A DNA stretch of 23,207 nt from Chromera velia (lineage: Eukaryota > Sar > Chromeraceae): NCBI GenBank assembly GCA_018398765.1, contig JAHBMJ010001317.1, forward strand, positions 90,293 to 113,499. Reading direction: 5' to 3'. This document shows, piece after piece, positions 1 to 11,985 of the stretch (its first letter is position 1; the number at the start of each line of letters is the position of its first letter). The translations under genes and the position numbers were made by a program. Under the pieces are notes generated by a model. The model was not told the origin of the DNA and searched no databases. It saw only the letters and a program-made list of their open reading frames with translations.

Positions 1-565
1 GGGGGGGGGGGGGGGGGGGTCTTATGCAGAGGTGGTCCCGCCGCATTCTAGCATCCATTACATACGCGCCGCCGCCTTATGCAACCAGCAAATTGATGGC
101 TTTGGGGGGGAGGGGGGTTATGCAACGCCGTTGCATAAAGTATTTTGTACGAGTCCCCTAATATATGCACAGGAATTTTTGAGTGCTTGCATGCATGCGT
201 TAATTTGCCATGGGGGGGGGGGGGCGCGGGGTCAAGCGAGCCGTCTCCAGTCCATATGTCGATCTGACTGCAGGAGTCAGACAGAGACATGCATGACAGA
301 GACTGACATGCATATGGAACTCAGTTCCAAGGGCCGGAATGTATATATTTCGATGTAGTTATAGCTCCTCAATCTGCCAACTCACACATCGACATTTGCT
401 GATGAGCGATCGATGTCTCTTGTGTCGGCTTGACGCTGCGAAAAGGTTTTAGACCATTCCTTAGTGAAGACTTTTTGGTCTGTCTGACTCCTCACAAAGC
501 AAGAGGAAATTATCAGCGACTCTTCTCTTGAAAGCCCAGAGCAGTTTGTGTGATCGATCGAAGTA
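1..565. other. Scaffold end and upstream region of the flavoprotein gene
   Basis: The window opens with 19 consecutive G. A second G-run lies at about 213-222, and G-rich stretches occur at 103-117. The motif TTATGCA recurs near 22, 77 and 118, and the last copy is half of a near-perfect palindrome (118-138). I see no protein-like open frame. The two short overlapping frames here are low-complexity and unconvincing. The region presumably contains the promoter and 5' leader of the gene starting at 566, but I recognise no core promoter element. Confidence 0.5.
118..138. repeat. Perfect 10-bp inverted repeat with 1-nt spacer
   Basis: TTATGCAACG is followed by a single C and then CGTTGCATAA, the exact reverse complement of the first arm. 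The loop is too short for a stem-loop, so a dimeric protein-binding site is the more natural reading. Function is unknown. Partial copies of the arm occur upstream in the same 140 bases. Confidence 0.6.
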
Positions 566-1752
566 TTGTTGCAGCGCATGCGTCGTGTGGTGACTCCGTT
601 TCCCTGGCTGTTCGTCGGTTTTGCAAACAAGTTGTGGCGTCCTGCCGTTTCCCTCGCGCGCCAGATGAGTAGTTCGTCCGTGCCGTCTCCTCCCCCCCCT
701 ATTCGTGTGGGAGTTTTGGGGGGTGGGGTGGCAGGCTGTTCTGCGGCTGGGCGTCTGAGTGCTCTTGGGTTTGATGTAACGCTTCATGAGATGGGCAGAA
801 GCGTCGGAGGAAGGGCAGCGACTAGGCGAACACGGGAAGAGAAGAGAATTGCGGTGAATCATGGAGCCCCCTTTTTTCAGGTTCGATCGAAAAAGGGTGA
901 AGAGGAAGTGCAAGCACTGGTCAAAGGAGGCTTTGTAGCTCCGTGCCCAGATTTCACCCCGATGGTTCTGGATGTGGAGGGGAAAAAAATCATACAAGAC
1001 GAGTCGGTAGAGACGGGAATGAAATACTTCTCCGGCCTGCCCACGATGGACCGTATCTGTGAGGGTCTGTTGAATGCGTCGGTAGCAAAGACAAAAATTG
1101 AAAAGAAATTCGGAAAAATGATTCGTCAGATGGAACCGTTAATGGAGGCAGATGGGAAAGTGCGAGGGTGGAGTTTGAAGGATGGAGACGGGACGGTTTT
1201 GGGAGAATACGACTGGTTGGTTGTGAGTGGGTCCGGGGTGATGCACCCTCGTTGGCGTTTGGCCTTCGGGGGTGATCCTCCTTTGTCACTGGCAGCAGAG
1301 ACCTCTCTGCAACACTCGGCCAAGCTGAAGTCTCTCCTGACGGCAGTAGGAGACATCGGATCGCGGCCTGTGCAGGTTGGTTCGTCAGTTGGGCTGCCTA
1401 GAAGGCTGGCAGTGCGTGTTCGTTTCTCTGCGTGTTGTCGGTCTGCCTCACTGTATGCTTGCCTATCGTTTTGCCTGTCTGCATTCCTGTTTGTTTGTCG
1501 TCTTCTTTGCTTGCATGCCTGGCTGCGCGCCTGCGTGCCTGCCTCCCGGCCGATCAGCCAGTCAGCCTTTTTTGAAAGGCAAAAAAAAAGAAAGAAAAAA
1601 AGGAAGAGACAAAGAAACAACGGAAACAACAAAAAAAGCGAAGAGAGAAAAAAAAACAAAAGGGAAGAAAAAGTTCACACGTGAGCGAAAAAGAAAAAGT
1701 ACCCCTTCTTTTTACAGATATGCGAAGACATACAGATATGCGAACACGCACA

Positions 1753-1791
<39 letters not shown>

Positions 1792-2628
1792 TCACACACA
1801 GCGAGAAAACGCGGTCAGCGTTTCCAGAGCTCGAGGCTGTGTGATACCATCACTCCACTGCTCGCACTCTTCCTGTGTTTTCTCAAAGTCGCAGCAATCC
1901 CTTTTTCCCGTAGTTGTTGCGCGGAGTGTATTTGTTCATTGAAGGAAATTCTCCTTCGACTGCACTGCTTCTCTCTTCGTCCTCTGCATGGTGTGTGTGC
2001 ATCTCTCTGTCAGGTCGTGATGATGGGATTCAAGGGTGAGGCTGCAGGGCGTTTGCTGAGTCTTCCCTCCGCCCCCCTTCTGAAGATGAGGGGTCACAAG
2101 GTGATCTCGAAGATCTCTGTGCAGAAACTGCCGCCTCCAGAGGGCCAACCCGACTCCTCGGAGAACCTGTTTGTCGCGGTCGTTGCGCACAGCACTCACG
2201 AGTTTGCACAGACGTGCACTGACGTGTTCGGGTCCACCTCGACTGCCGCCCGGGTGGGGAACGCAACGAGCCCGGAGGAACGGGAGAAAGCTGTGACGAC
2301 CGAGATCGTCAAGGGGGTGGATGAGTGCCTTGGCGCGGTTTTGGAGGGGGCGCTTGCTCCGTGTGCAGAAACCTGCTGTTGGGGCCCCCTCCTCCACAGA
2401 TGGGGCAATGCGTTCCCCTCACTGCCGACAGGCGCAACATCCGGAGGTGTTGGCTCGGACTTGGCTCTGATTGCTGACTGTCATCTGGCGGTGTGTGGGG
2501 ATTTTGTGGGTCCTGCAGAGCTCCTAGGTTCTGTTGAGGGGGCAATTTTGTCCGGTGTTCAGGCAGCCGAACTTGTTGGGAGTGCTGTGGGACTGAAGGG
2601 GGCCTCTGTCTCTCCCTCAGCTTTGTAA
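566..2628 (+). CDS. FAD-dependent amine oxidase / renalase-like flavoprotein (2 exons)
   Basis: The exons are 566-1375 and 2014-2628. The donor is CAG|GTTGGT and the acceptor TCTGTCAG|GTCGTG, both phase 0, giving a 474-residue protein. The N-terminus (about 1-40) is hydrophobic and Arg-containing and could be a mitochondrial or other targeting peptide; Met34 is an alternative start. A Rossmann FAD-binding motif follows: G52-x-G54-x-x-G57, then the acidic ribose-binding E74, then GGR at 81-83. Residues about 98-106 (VNHGAPFFQ) match the 'DHGAQYF' segment of NAD(P)/FAD oxidoreductases of the renalase/amine-oxidase type. The C-terminus has the flavin-contacting GD (432-433) and SVEGAILSG (443-451) typical of this fold. 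Known of the family: flavin-dependent oxidation of amines or dihydronicotinamides. The substrate here cannot be inferred. The 638-nt intron carries purine-rich and (CA)n tracts. Confidence 0.85.
1376..2013 (+). other. Intron of the flavoprotein gene, with simple repeats
   Basis: This is a GT-AG intron of 638 nt. It contains a TGCCTGCCT-like pyrimidine/TG-rich stretch, an A/G-only stretch (about 1565-1680) and an (AC)n microsatellite (1755-1790). The overlapping open frames here are Cys/His/Thr-rich artefacts of these repeats. Confidence 0.8.
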
Positions 2629-3898
2629 TTAAGACAATGTGACTGGCAATGTGAAGTTGTGAAAATGTGTGCCACCCTGTACCAGTGCGCGTGCATATAC
2701 GCCGATGCCTACGCGTCCCTAGGTGCGTGCTAGTCTATGGCATTGCGTGCATGTGCGTTCGTATGAATTTGAGAAGCAACTAGAAGTTACTAGAAGTCAG
2801 AAAAAAAAAAAGTTTAAAACTTCTTGAAACAGGTTTCTATATGTCACTTTCACAATGCAACTTTGATTCATTGCTAGATTGATTGATTATCACTCTAATT
2901 TTGATTTCTTTTAGCCCTGTAAACCTAGCTGTAAACTGCTGTAAACTAGTTTTACTTTTTAATCTAATGATATAGCTATTAAAATTATACTTAACATGAG
3001 ATTGCGCTGTGCCTGTCACATACTGGCAACTTGAAAACGTCTAAAATATAATACTCTCAAATGTTTTTTATAGTCGGTGCTTTTGCAGCTAGTTTTGCAG
3101 CTAGTTTAGGGCGTTCACCGCTCCTTTTACCCATTAAAATCCAAAACAAGAAACAGGTTTCAAACAGCCTAGCAAACAGCTTTAAGCAAGAGGCGTAAGG
3201 GAGCGAGTGCCAGAGCTGGTGCTTCAAACTTTAATTAAACCTTCATCGCTTTCGGCAGTGGAGCGTCTCCGCCGTCTGCCGACCGCTTGATCCCCCGTTG
3301 AACCGACCCTGCAGTGGGAGCTGTCTCTGCACCTTCTCTTTGCCCCCCTGCATGTATGAAATCAGTGGGATTTCTTGATTTTTTTTATTTTCAATGCTTC
3401 ACGTTTCTTCGCTTTCATTTCTCCCTCTGCCTCACACCCACTGGCCTGTCTCCATTTGCAAATGCACAGCTCCCTGTGCCTGCTCTGTCTCAGCTGTGTG
3501 GGCATCGGTGACAACGACGACAAAAACTGAAAGTCGAAGCAGACCGACCTTGGAGACCGAGAAAGAGAGCACATTGGTCAGTTTCTCTGGGACCAGCTTT
3601 CGTGGATGCACAGGCAAAGAAGCAGGTGGGTCCACGCTCCGGCTGACGCACTAACCTCGGATATCTCGGCTTCTATAGACGATGACATTGCGTGCTCACT
3701 CAGCAGATCTCTCACCATCTCTCTCACACATGGGCACTCACTCACTCACTCGCACTCACGCACACACACACTCACTCCCTCACTCACTGACACCCTACCA
3801 CCTACCCACACAGACACACACACACACACATACTCTCTCCCTCTCACTCACTGACACAACCACAGACACATAGAGACGCACACACGCACACACACGCG

Positions 3899-3940
<42 letters not shown>

Positions 3941-4049
3941 AGGTTGAGAAAGAGAGACAGGGAGAGAGGACGAAGAGAGAGTGGGAGGAGAGACGCAGGC
4001 AGGCAGGCAGGCACACAACCATGCATCCGCACAAACATCCACACAGCCA
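2629..4049. other. Intergenic region: AT-rich relic segment plus CA/CT microsatellites
   Basis: No gene is supported here. 2780-3240 is strikingly more AT-rich than the flanking genes. It contains a 12-bp tandem duplication (TTTTGCAGCTAG at 3081-3092 and 3093-3104) and a 16-bp match to the LINE 3' region. 3230-3660 has a frame ending at 3654 that I cannot link to any family. 3715-3940 is an interrupted (CA)n/(TCAC)n microsatellite, followed by a GA-rich and (GGCA)n stretch to about 4012. Confidence 0.6.
3715..3940. repeat. Interrupted CA/TCAC microsatellite
   Basis: Runs of ACTC, CA and CG dinucleotides alternate over about 220 bases, including a CGCGCGCGCG core near 3896-3906 flanked by (CA)n. 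An alternating purine-pyrimidine run of this kind is prone to Z-DNA. Frames through it encode Val/Cys or His/Thr repeats and are not genes. Confidence 0.85.
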
Positions 4050-6358
4050 CTAACCCCTGGGGTCCAAGAACAGAGGGAGGACGGGAAGGTCTTTGGTTGG
4101 CACCTTTCTTGGCGCTGCTGCGAGGAATAGCGGGTCGTCTATGACTGGGGGTGCGGGTAGTTTAGGGTCCGTCTCGGTGTTGCTCTTCCGGGTCATGGTC
4201 TCCTGCACACCCCTCATCTCTCTCATCGGTGTGGGTTAGAGAGAAAGAGAGCGGGAGAAAAAGGCTCTTTTTAACCAGAAAACACCGGCGTTGTCATCAA
4301 TGTTGAGTGATATCATAAACGCTCATTCAAGGAGGGCACGACTGACTCTTTACCACCGTCTCTCTCTCGTGGAATGTCCAAAAGAGAACAAATCAGACAT
4401 ATATCAACATTGATGCATAGTGAAAAGACAACAATTGAGACGTTTTGTCAACGCCTTGATTGTCAGAGGTATGAACCAGAGGAGTGCAAAAACAAACAAT
4501 GAGGGGACGATGGACAGATGAAGGGAAACAAAACAGCTTCTATCGCCCTCTCCATGATGTCATGCAGGGGTGTGCTGGTGGTGGAAAAGGGGCAAATTCA
4601 TTCCAATCCAAAAACCCCGCCTCACAAAACAAAACCGCCATGCCCCCCCCCCCCCCCCNGGATGGTGCTCCCACCTTGTCAACATGATGGTACAGAAATG
4701 CTGACGACATTTCCGGAATGGCGGCAAAGACCCTGCCATAGCCCTGCTGCTGGTCGACAGGAGGAGCATGGATGATGCCCCCATGCTTCCGTGCTTGTCG
4801 GAAAATCTCCGGAGTCAAGTGTTTGTGTCCTGCCGTGTGAATGCACATCAACTCGAGAGGAAGTCCTCGCATCCCGTAGGCAGGGGGTCCCCTCTGCATC
4901 CCTGAGGGGCTAGGAGTTCCTGACGACGTGGAGGAATAGCTCCACCCGCTTTTATGACCGGAAGTTGCGATAGGCACTAATTTCGGTTTCTCCTTCAAAG
5001 AACTTCCCCCCGCAAAGGTGGAAGGCACAGGCTTCTGATGACTGCGTGAAGCAGCGGATTCTAAATTCAATGCGGGGACTGCAGATGGAAGCCCCCCCAT
5101 CACCCCCACACCCCATTGCTGCGTCAACGCTGAAGTAGAAGACGACAACGAAGATGTAGATCCCGCCCGGCCGTGGACTGCCGGTGCTCCGGTGATGACG
5201 GGTTCTGGGGGTGGCAGTCTGAATCTGTTCTCTGGTTTCAGCCAGTTGATGATGCTCTGGATGAAGTTTTGAAAGTCGCAGGTCATCGTGTCGTCGTTGG
5301 CGTACAGATCATCCAACTTGTCGATCAATTCTTGTGGACAGTCGGGGCGATTGCGCAAAGCCTGGAAGTTGTCGATTGTGCGCTTTGCCAGACAGTACCT
5401 GCATGGGAGACACCAAGAGCAAGTAGGTGGATAGGTGTGCTTGTGTGTATTTGCTGTGAAATCCGGAATTCGCACATTCACCTGATAATTTTTGAAGCGA
5501 AGGGGAGACAGGGCAGGCAGATAGGTAAAAATGGGGGGCTGAAGAGCTTGAGGTTATTCTCCCGAAAGAATGAAATTCTAGTGCAGGTATGCAGATGTGC
5601 TTCTCACATTGTTTTTTCAGAAAGAGCGAGAGAGATGAAGAAAGAGCGAGAGAGCGTTCAGACTTTTGTCTTTTATTGAGGTCCTTCCAAATTCAATAGC
5701 GCTGTGCAAAGAGACGATTCCTTATACCGTATGAAATGCAGAGGGAAAAAGAGGATTTTTCCACCGCAAGAGTGGCGACTCCACAGAGGCAGCTGTCTCT
5801 TTCTTTCCGTGGCTTGTCCTAACGAGCTCTTTGCACCAGTCGGTCCTTTCTTTCCTGGAATGTCAGCATCCGTACATCCAGGTGAAATCTTGCCAGCGAA
5901 CCTCAGTTTGAATGGATGTCACGGCAAAACACAATTCAGAACTTACTTACCTCGAGTGACTCCAGTCTATCCGATGACACACGTCCAGGACTTTCAAGTC
6001 GGGGTTATCTCGCTTCACCCCCGCGGCCGCACTCAGCTTGTTTTTCCACGAACCGATTGCTGCAGTTTGAATTCATCCCAACACAAAATTCATGTTTCAT
6101 GCACTGATATGATGATATACACCGTTCCTGAGCCAAAATGTGCAGCTAGGATCTTCGGTGGATTCTTTCCTTGTCTCTCTTCTCGTCATATCTCACAGGG
6201 GAGTGGACCGACTTCTGCAAAACTCCGACTGGTCCTTCTTTCTGTACTTGACGCCGTTCTTCTGCTGGATGAACGAAGTGGCGTTGGCAGCTGCCGGATT
6301 GGCAGCACGGGGCTCCTTAATGAGTTGGCCTAACATCGCTTTGCTTTGTCTTCCGTTG
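4050..6358 (-). CDS. Unknown protein, four coding exons
   Basis: I do not recognise this gene. In coding order the exons are 6358-6213, 6059-5951, 5398-4675 and 4202-4050 (stop TAG at 4050-4052). All junctions are phase-consistent. The donors are A|GTCGGT, AG|GTAAGT and AAG|GTGGGA; the acceptors are CTGCAG, CATGCAG and GTGTGCAG. If Met at 6334-6336 is the start, the protein has 369 residues; the frame stays open upstream, so a further 5' exon is possible. The N-terminal third is basic and helical, with Cys and His scattered across the junctions (FCR, VCHRIDW, YCLAKR). A compact segment (CDFQNFIQSIINWL) follows, then a Ser/Thr/Gly/Pro-rich linker, then a second conserved-looking block (LMCIHTAGHKHLTPEIF) and a proline-rich tail. 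The C-run and N at 4643-4659 fall inside the last intron, so the frame that runs through them is spurious. Confidence 0.6.
4643..4659. other. C homopolymer and single N (assembly gap) inside an intron
   Basis: Sixteen C are followed by one undetermined base. The flanking donor AAG|GTGGGA at 4675/4674 places it in the last intron of the unknown minus-strand gene. Confidence 0.8.
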
Positions 6359-7008
6359 CTGGAGGAATGTCCGCAGTAACGGTTGCAAAACGAAACAAAT
6401 GACTACCGCGAAAAGCAGTCTTGAACTAGTCCAGGGGAATGGAACGCAAGCGCCTCGTTCTGTCCGCCTCTGCTGCTTCAACGCAGAACAAAAGCGAATT
6501 CACTCAGAGGAGACGGCAGTGTTGAAAGAAATCTTTCGTCTCTCTTTTTTGCGGCGTAGGTTCCCAGGAAAACTACTGGATGAATTGTGGGCGACATGTC
6601 AAGTCATTTGCTGATTTCGGTGTTTGGAATGAGCAAGTGTGCGTCACCAAACACGCCACAAACTGTCGTCCAGACAGTCTCATGCAGTCAGTCATAGACT
6701 CGTAGCATCTCGATCGTAGCCGCGATCGTCGTGACATTTCGTGTTGTTTTTATTCGCGCGCAATCCGAGCGTACATGCAGCTGTCCCGTCTCCTCCGTCT
6801 GCACTTCCCCAGTAGATATCTCACAGATTCTCACAGTGGTTTCTGCAAGACTAGTCTCGTTGGTCTAGAAGTGCCATTAAAGGCATATGAAGCATTGAAA
6901 ATTGCATGACATAGACAGACTCTTGTTCGCATCGACTGCAATCTGCATTCCCCCCCTGTGAAGGCTTCAGCTCCACGCGAAATTTCTTGACGCCCCTCAG
7001 AACTGAAG
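6359..7008. other. Divergent intergenic region between the unknown gene and the peroxiredoxin
   Basis: This 650-base interval separates a minus-strand gene from the plus-strand peroxiredoxin, so it should hold both promoters and 5' leaders. It may also hold a 5' exon of the minus-strand gene, since that reading frame is open beyond 6358. I see no TATA-like element or repeat that I can support, and no further coding frame. Confidence 0.45.
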
Positions 7009-8265
<1,257 letters not shown>

Positions 8266-9068
8266 ATCAGTTGAGGAGAGATAATCAGAATAAGAATTGA
8301 CCTGCGTCTGTGCACACAGGGAGAGAGAAAGTAATTGGGAACGTGCGTGGGAAGGGTCTGGAGCGATTGATCTCTCCCCGATTGAAAGATTCAAACTGGT
8401 CTCTGCGTTTTTTTGTGTGTGTCTCGATGGGTCGATCGCCATGCTACTGACGTGCATCGCAAACAAGTCAGAAAGGATCTGCGTCAAAGAAGTGTGGACA
8501 AGCAGCAAGACAACGGAGTCTGCACTGATGCAGGGCGAACGGCGCTGCAAAACACGCCGGCATCGACAGGCAGGCACACATTCAGAACGAAAGACACACG
8601 AAGATGATTGACAGGCCGACACGTCAGGTTGAGGTTTGAATTTAAGATTTAGCCAAAGATTTTGAACATCTTTGTTAACAAAAGAGGCCTTTAATGGAGT
8701 GTTCACTTTGCACAGGGGATCGGATCGTTTTTGATCTGAATATATCGATGCAGTGAGATATTGCAGTGGGGCCAGAGTTGAAGTCCTGCAGGAAACCGCA
8801 GCTTAAAGTTTGGAAGCGGCTCGATCACTGCGCACCTTGATTTTTCAAAGCTTCAGTCCCAGGCTGAATAGAAGTGTTTAAGTTCTTGAATTAAGTAGAA
8901 ACCTACCAGAAGTGAAGTGAAAACTAGAGTGAAAAACGTGAAGTCTGCCAGTCGTGCATATGATGGTCGATGTCTGTTAAACATGCACTGTGACTATAAC
9001 TCTACTAGCTGTTATCAACTTCAAGTTAACTTTGAAAAGTATACATATATCAGTGTTTCGGATTTAAT
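8266..9068. other. 3' flank of the peroxiredoxin and AT-rich intergenic DNA
   Basis: No gene is supported. 8266-8620 is probably the 3' UTR and downstream flank. From about 8630 the sequence becomes AT-rich and leads into the degenerate LINE copy. The short frames here show no family resemblance. Confidence 0.5.
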
Positions 9069-9240
9069 GGAATTAGGATTTATGTCCAGAGGATTGGTTT
9101 CCCGCCCCAATGCGACCCCATTGAATGCCAAATGTCCGACATCGAACTTCCAAGGAAAACGTTCAGACGCGTCAGACCTCTCTGACCGGCCTACATAGGT
9201 CTAGCCTGTGTTGCAAACGGCTAGGCAAACGGTTTACAAC
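9069..9240 (-). mobile_element. Degenerate LINE 3' end, inverted relative to the copy at 9630-11105
   Basis: Read on the plus strand, this segment resembles the reverse complement of about 10950-11090. Matching landmarks in the same order are an A/T tail with TTAGGATTTA (from TAGGAT units), ATGTC then GAGGATTGG, CCCTAATG or CCCCAATG, GGAAAA, ACGCGTCAGACCT, CCGGCC, and CCTGTG followed by GCAAAC. Divergence and small indels are obvious, so this is an old copy. It seems to hold only the 3' untranslated region and tail of the element. Confidence 0.7.
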
Positions 9241-9629
9241 TAGGTCTACAATTGAAGAACAAGTTGCCAGTGAAGAAAAAACATACTTATGCGGCATCAC
9301 TTTTTTTTTATCGATCACTTGAATAATTTTTTAGTTTTGATCTGAGGCCATCTGGCAGAGGGGTAAAAAGCTGCCAAAAGTGGAATGACTTTTCGTGCTA
9401 AAACGCAAACTGAAGATAGAAACGGAGAGAAAAAATTAAAAGAAGAGAACAAGTTTACCTCACATTTTTTAGAGTAACCAAAAACGTTTGTTTTCCTGAG
9501 AGTCTAGGCTGAGACGTCCACACAAAGGGGAACTGCAGTCTAACAGTATAGTATATAGAGCAGTTTAATTCTAGGTTTTTTTTTTTTTGAATGAATGACT
9601 ATATAGCTATAACTATAGCCTAGACTATA
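9241..9629. other. AT-rich spacer between the LINE relic and the truncated LINE
   Basis: No coding potential is seen. It contains T-runs at about 9301-9309 and 9577-9588 and a CTATAG-rich stretch (about 9600-9630) just before the element's open frame begins. The 5' insertion junction probably lies near this stretch, but I cannot identify a target-site duplication. Confidence 0.5.
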
Positions 9630-10709
9630 GCCGTCGGAACCTTTCTGGAGGCAGGCTTGCTCCCCATTGACTTAGTTGTAGCTCAGAGAACGCTGTTGTG
9701 GGCACAGAAAGTTCTGAAGAAAGTAAGAAATATACCAACAGGCCATGCGCTTGCCAAGTCAATTCAGGAGGGGGTAGACAGTGATTTGAAGGGGGGAAGA
9801 CATCTGAAGAAATGTGCTCAAACTCTTTTTCCACACAGACGAAGCAACCCTTTTTGTATCAGGAAAGAGCTAGAAGCAGCAGGAAGACAGCCGGCATTTG
9901 AACAGAGAGACCAGATAGTAAGATGGGTTAGCGCACTACAGAGAGAATCGGTGGCAAAAAGAAAGAACGAAGTCTTTGCGGAAAGAATAGAGAGCGCAAT
10001 GCAAAAGGGAAAAGAAAACGAGAGAAAAGAACTGCAAGAAAGATCACTGATGCATCCGATTCACACTGTAATATCAAATGGAAACCGCTTGAACTTGTGG
10101 CTGCACAGCAAACAGACAGATGAAAGAAACAGAGAAAACGGTCTCTCAATTGAGAGAGAAAGCATCGGGCGGACCCCTGTGTGCTATAAAAAGGTTGCAC
10201 CCTGGTCAGTCCACAGAAGAAGAGCAGCATTCAGGGTGGGAGAGAGGAGCTTTGAGGTCAATAAGGGGAAATTCTCTCTTGATGGAGGGAGGGGGACCCC
10301 GCTGTACGACAGAAAATGCATTGTTTGCTCTGATCTTCTTAGCATCCAGGTGGTTGAAGACGAAGTGCACGTTCTGACCGAGTGTCCCTTGCATGATGCC
10401 GAGAGGGCTGTTTGCTTGCAGGCTCTTTCAGATACATGGAATGAAGGGAGGGGGGAAAGAGCAGCAGGAAAGCCAAAATGGGGAGAAGGGACAAACAGGA
10501 AGACAGAAAGGCTTACCTTGTTTTCTTTTCTTTTAAGTGAGACAGATGGAAGCGTCGATAAGTTTTTGAAGGATGTTGTCACAAAACGAGCTGCCGTAAA
10601 GGAATGCCGCAAGAGAAATGCATGCAGCCTGCAAGATGTATCAAGCATCCAGCTGGACCAAGCCTACCAAATTCTTTGGTCAAATGAAAAGGAAAGAAAT
10701 AAAAGATAA
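9624..10709 (+). pseudogene. LINE polyprotein, C-terminal fragment (post-RT region and CCHC-like knuckle)
   Basis: The frame is open from just after a stop at 9621-9623 to the TAA at 10707-10709, with no convincing start. It begins with a segment (EAGLLPIDLVVAQRTLLWAQ) typical of the region just C-terminal to the reverse transcriptase in LINEs. A basic helical stretch follows, and then a zinc-knuckle-like block around 10317-10400: CIVC, then H and C in EDEVHVLTECPLHDAER (CxxC...HxxxxC). This knuckle is usual at the C-terminus of non-LTR reverse transcriptases. The catalytic FADD motif is missing, so the fragment cannot transpose autonomously. The undisturbed frame of more than 1 kb suggests a fairly recent insertion. 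Confidence 0.7.
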
Positions 10710-11105
10710 GCAGAGTATTCAGCAACATGGCAGCAAATGAAGCAAGCAAAGGAAGAGGGAGAAACCAAAGGGTTGAATGACTGGGAAGTAATGAGATTGG
10801 CCTCTAATCGATCGACCGTTTGTTTTGAGATGCCTCCGTTTGAAGCCTGTTTGAGCTCCGCCGGGTTCGGCGGGCCGCAGCATCGTCAGTAAGAGTTGAT
10901 TGATTGCAGTCTTTCGCATGCGATTGATAGTAATTGATTGATTATCACGTAAACAGTTTGCGGCACAGGTCTTTTTGGCCTGTGCGGGCCGGCCAGGAAG
11001 GTCTGACGCGTGTATGCGTTTTTCCTGGACGCCGCACGTCGAGCGCTCGGCATTAGGGCAGGAGGCCAATCCTCCAGACATTAATCCTATCCTATCCTAT
11101 CCTAT
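9630..11105 (+). mobile_element. 5'-truncated non-LTR (LINE-type) retrotransposon with pentanucleotide tail
   Basis: The element has the C-terminal part of the polyprotein (frame open from about 9624 to stop 10707-10709), a 3' untranslated region of about 375 bases, and a tail of four ATCCT units (11084-11105). Such short tandem tails end many non-LTR elements. The reverse-transcriptase palm and the endonuclease are absent, consistent with 5' truncation during target-primed reverse transcription. A related, more decayed 3' end lies inverted at 9069-9240. Confidence 0.75.
11084..11105 (+). repeat. (ATCCT)4 tail of the LINE
   Basis: Four ATCCT units plus AT lie directly after the conserved 3' end of the element, at the boundary with AT-rich flanking DNA. 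Confidence 0.9.
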
Positions 11106-11985
11106 ACGTAATATCAGTAGCATAACATAAATCCAATATAATTCATTATTACTAAAACATCTAGAGTGCATGAACATCATTGTCACATCAAACTTAATTG
11201 TTATGAACTTAGAACTTAACTGACGTTAAATTCCTAGTCTGACATTGTTATAGTAGTCAAATTCAGTTGAATATTAGATTCAGACTATATCATTCAGTTT
11301 AAGTTTCTAAAATCGGTATACCACTCATTATTTAGCTCACTACTGTACATTTACCTATAAAAACCATATTTAACCTTGTATCAATGATAGTTAAAACCGC
11401 AGTGACCACGCCTTAGACCGCGCAGTGCGGCACTCCAAGTCTGTTAGTGACTCCACACTCTGTCCGATGCATAGAGTGTTCATCACGTTTGGTGAAACGA
11501 CCGCTTTTCTATATCAAATCGATGATCAACAGTGCGGTTAAGAGAGGAAGAGATCGAAGAGATAGCCTCAAATCGGACGAAACAAAAAAGAAATGCAGGT
11601 AGTTTGCTGTTTTTCACTCTCACAGCAGGCATTTGAAGCCGCATTTTTGAACGAATCGTCAACATTCACAAGTATCCATTCTGCAAAATTTGTGAAGAAT
11701 TCGAATTCGATCAGGATCATCCTGTTTTCGTTCTCATCCCGGAGGGTCCTGCTCTCTTTTTTCTCCCCCCCCAAATCCCCCTTCCTTTCGCCCTCCTCCT
11801 GCGACGTCATCGACAACACATCGCTATTGCCCCCCCGTGCCCCCCTCTTGCGACGCGACTCCGACCCCCGTTCGTGAATGGGAAATTCACTTTCAATCNN
11901 NNNNNNNNNNNNNNNNNNNNNNNNNCCCCCCCGGCTCAAGTCTCTTCTTCTGTTCACTCTCCGTTAATTCTTCCTCTGAGATCAG
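11106..11985. other. Intergenic DNA downstream of the UBL-PARP gene, with a 27-N gap
   Basis: 11106-11400 is AT-rich without coding signal. 11400-11898 is of mixed composition. 11899-11925 are undetermined bases followed by seven C. The stretch immediately below 11986 is the 3' flank of the minus-strand gene. No gene is supported. Confidence 0.6.

Noticed and set aside
3314..3654. Possible small gene on the plus strand
   Set aside because: There is no family resemblance, no convincing start and no splice partners. The composition is mixed and it lies between repeat zones.
3795..4050. Overlapping minus-strand frames rich in Cys and Val
   Set aside because: These are microsatellite artefacts with no conserved residues.
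4540..4674. Continuation of the minus-strand frame through the C-run and N
   Set aside because: The donor AAG|GTGGGA at 4675/4674 and a phase-matched terminal exon at 4202-4050 explain the gene better. The poly-Gly stretch only reflects the homopolymer.
10184..10648. Minus-strand frame inside the LINE
   Set aside because: It is a shadow of the LINE polyprotein fragment, which has recognisable LINE features on the plus strand.
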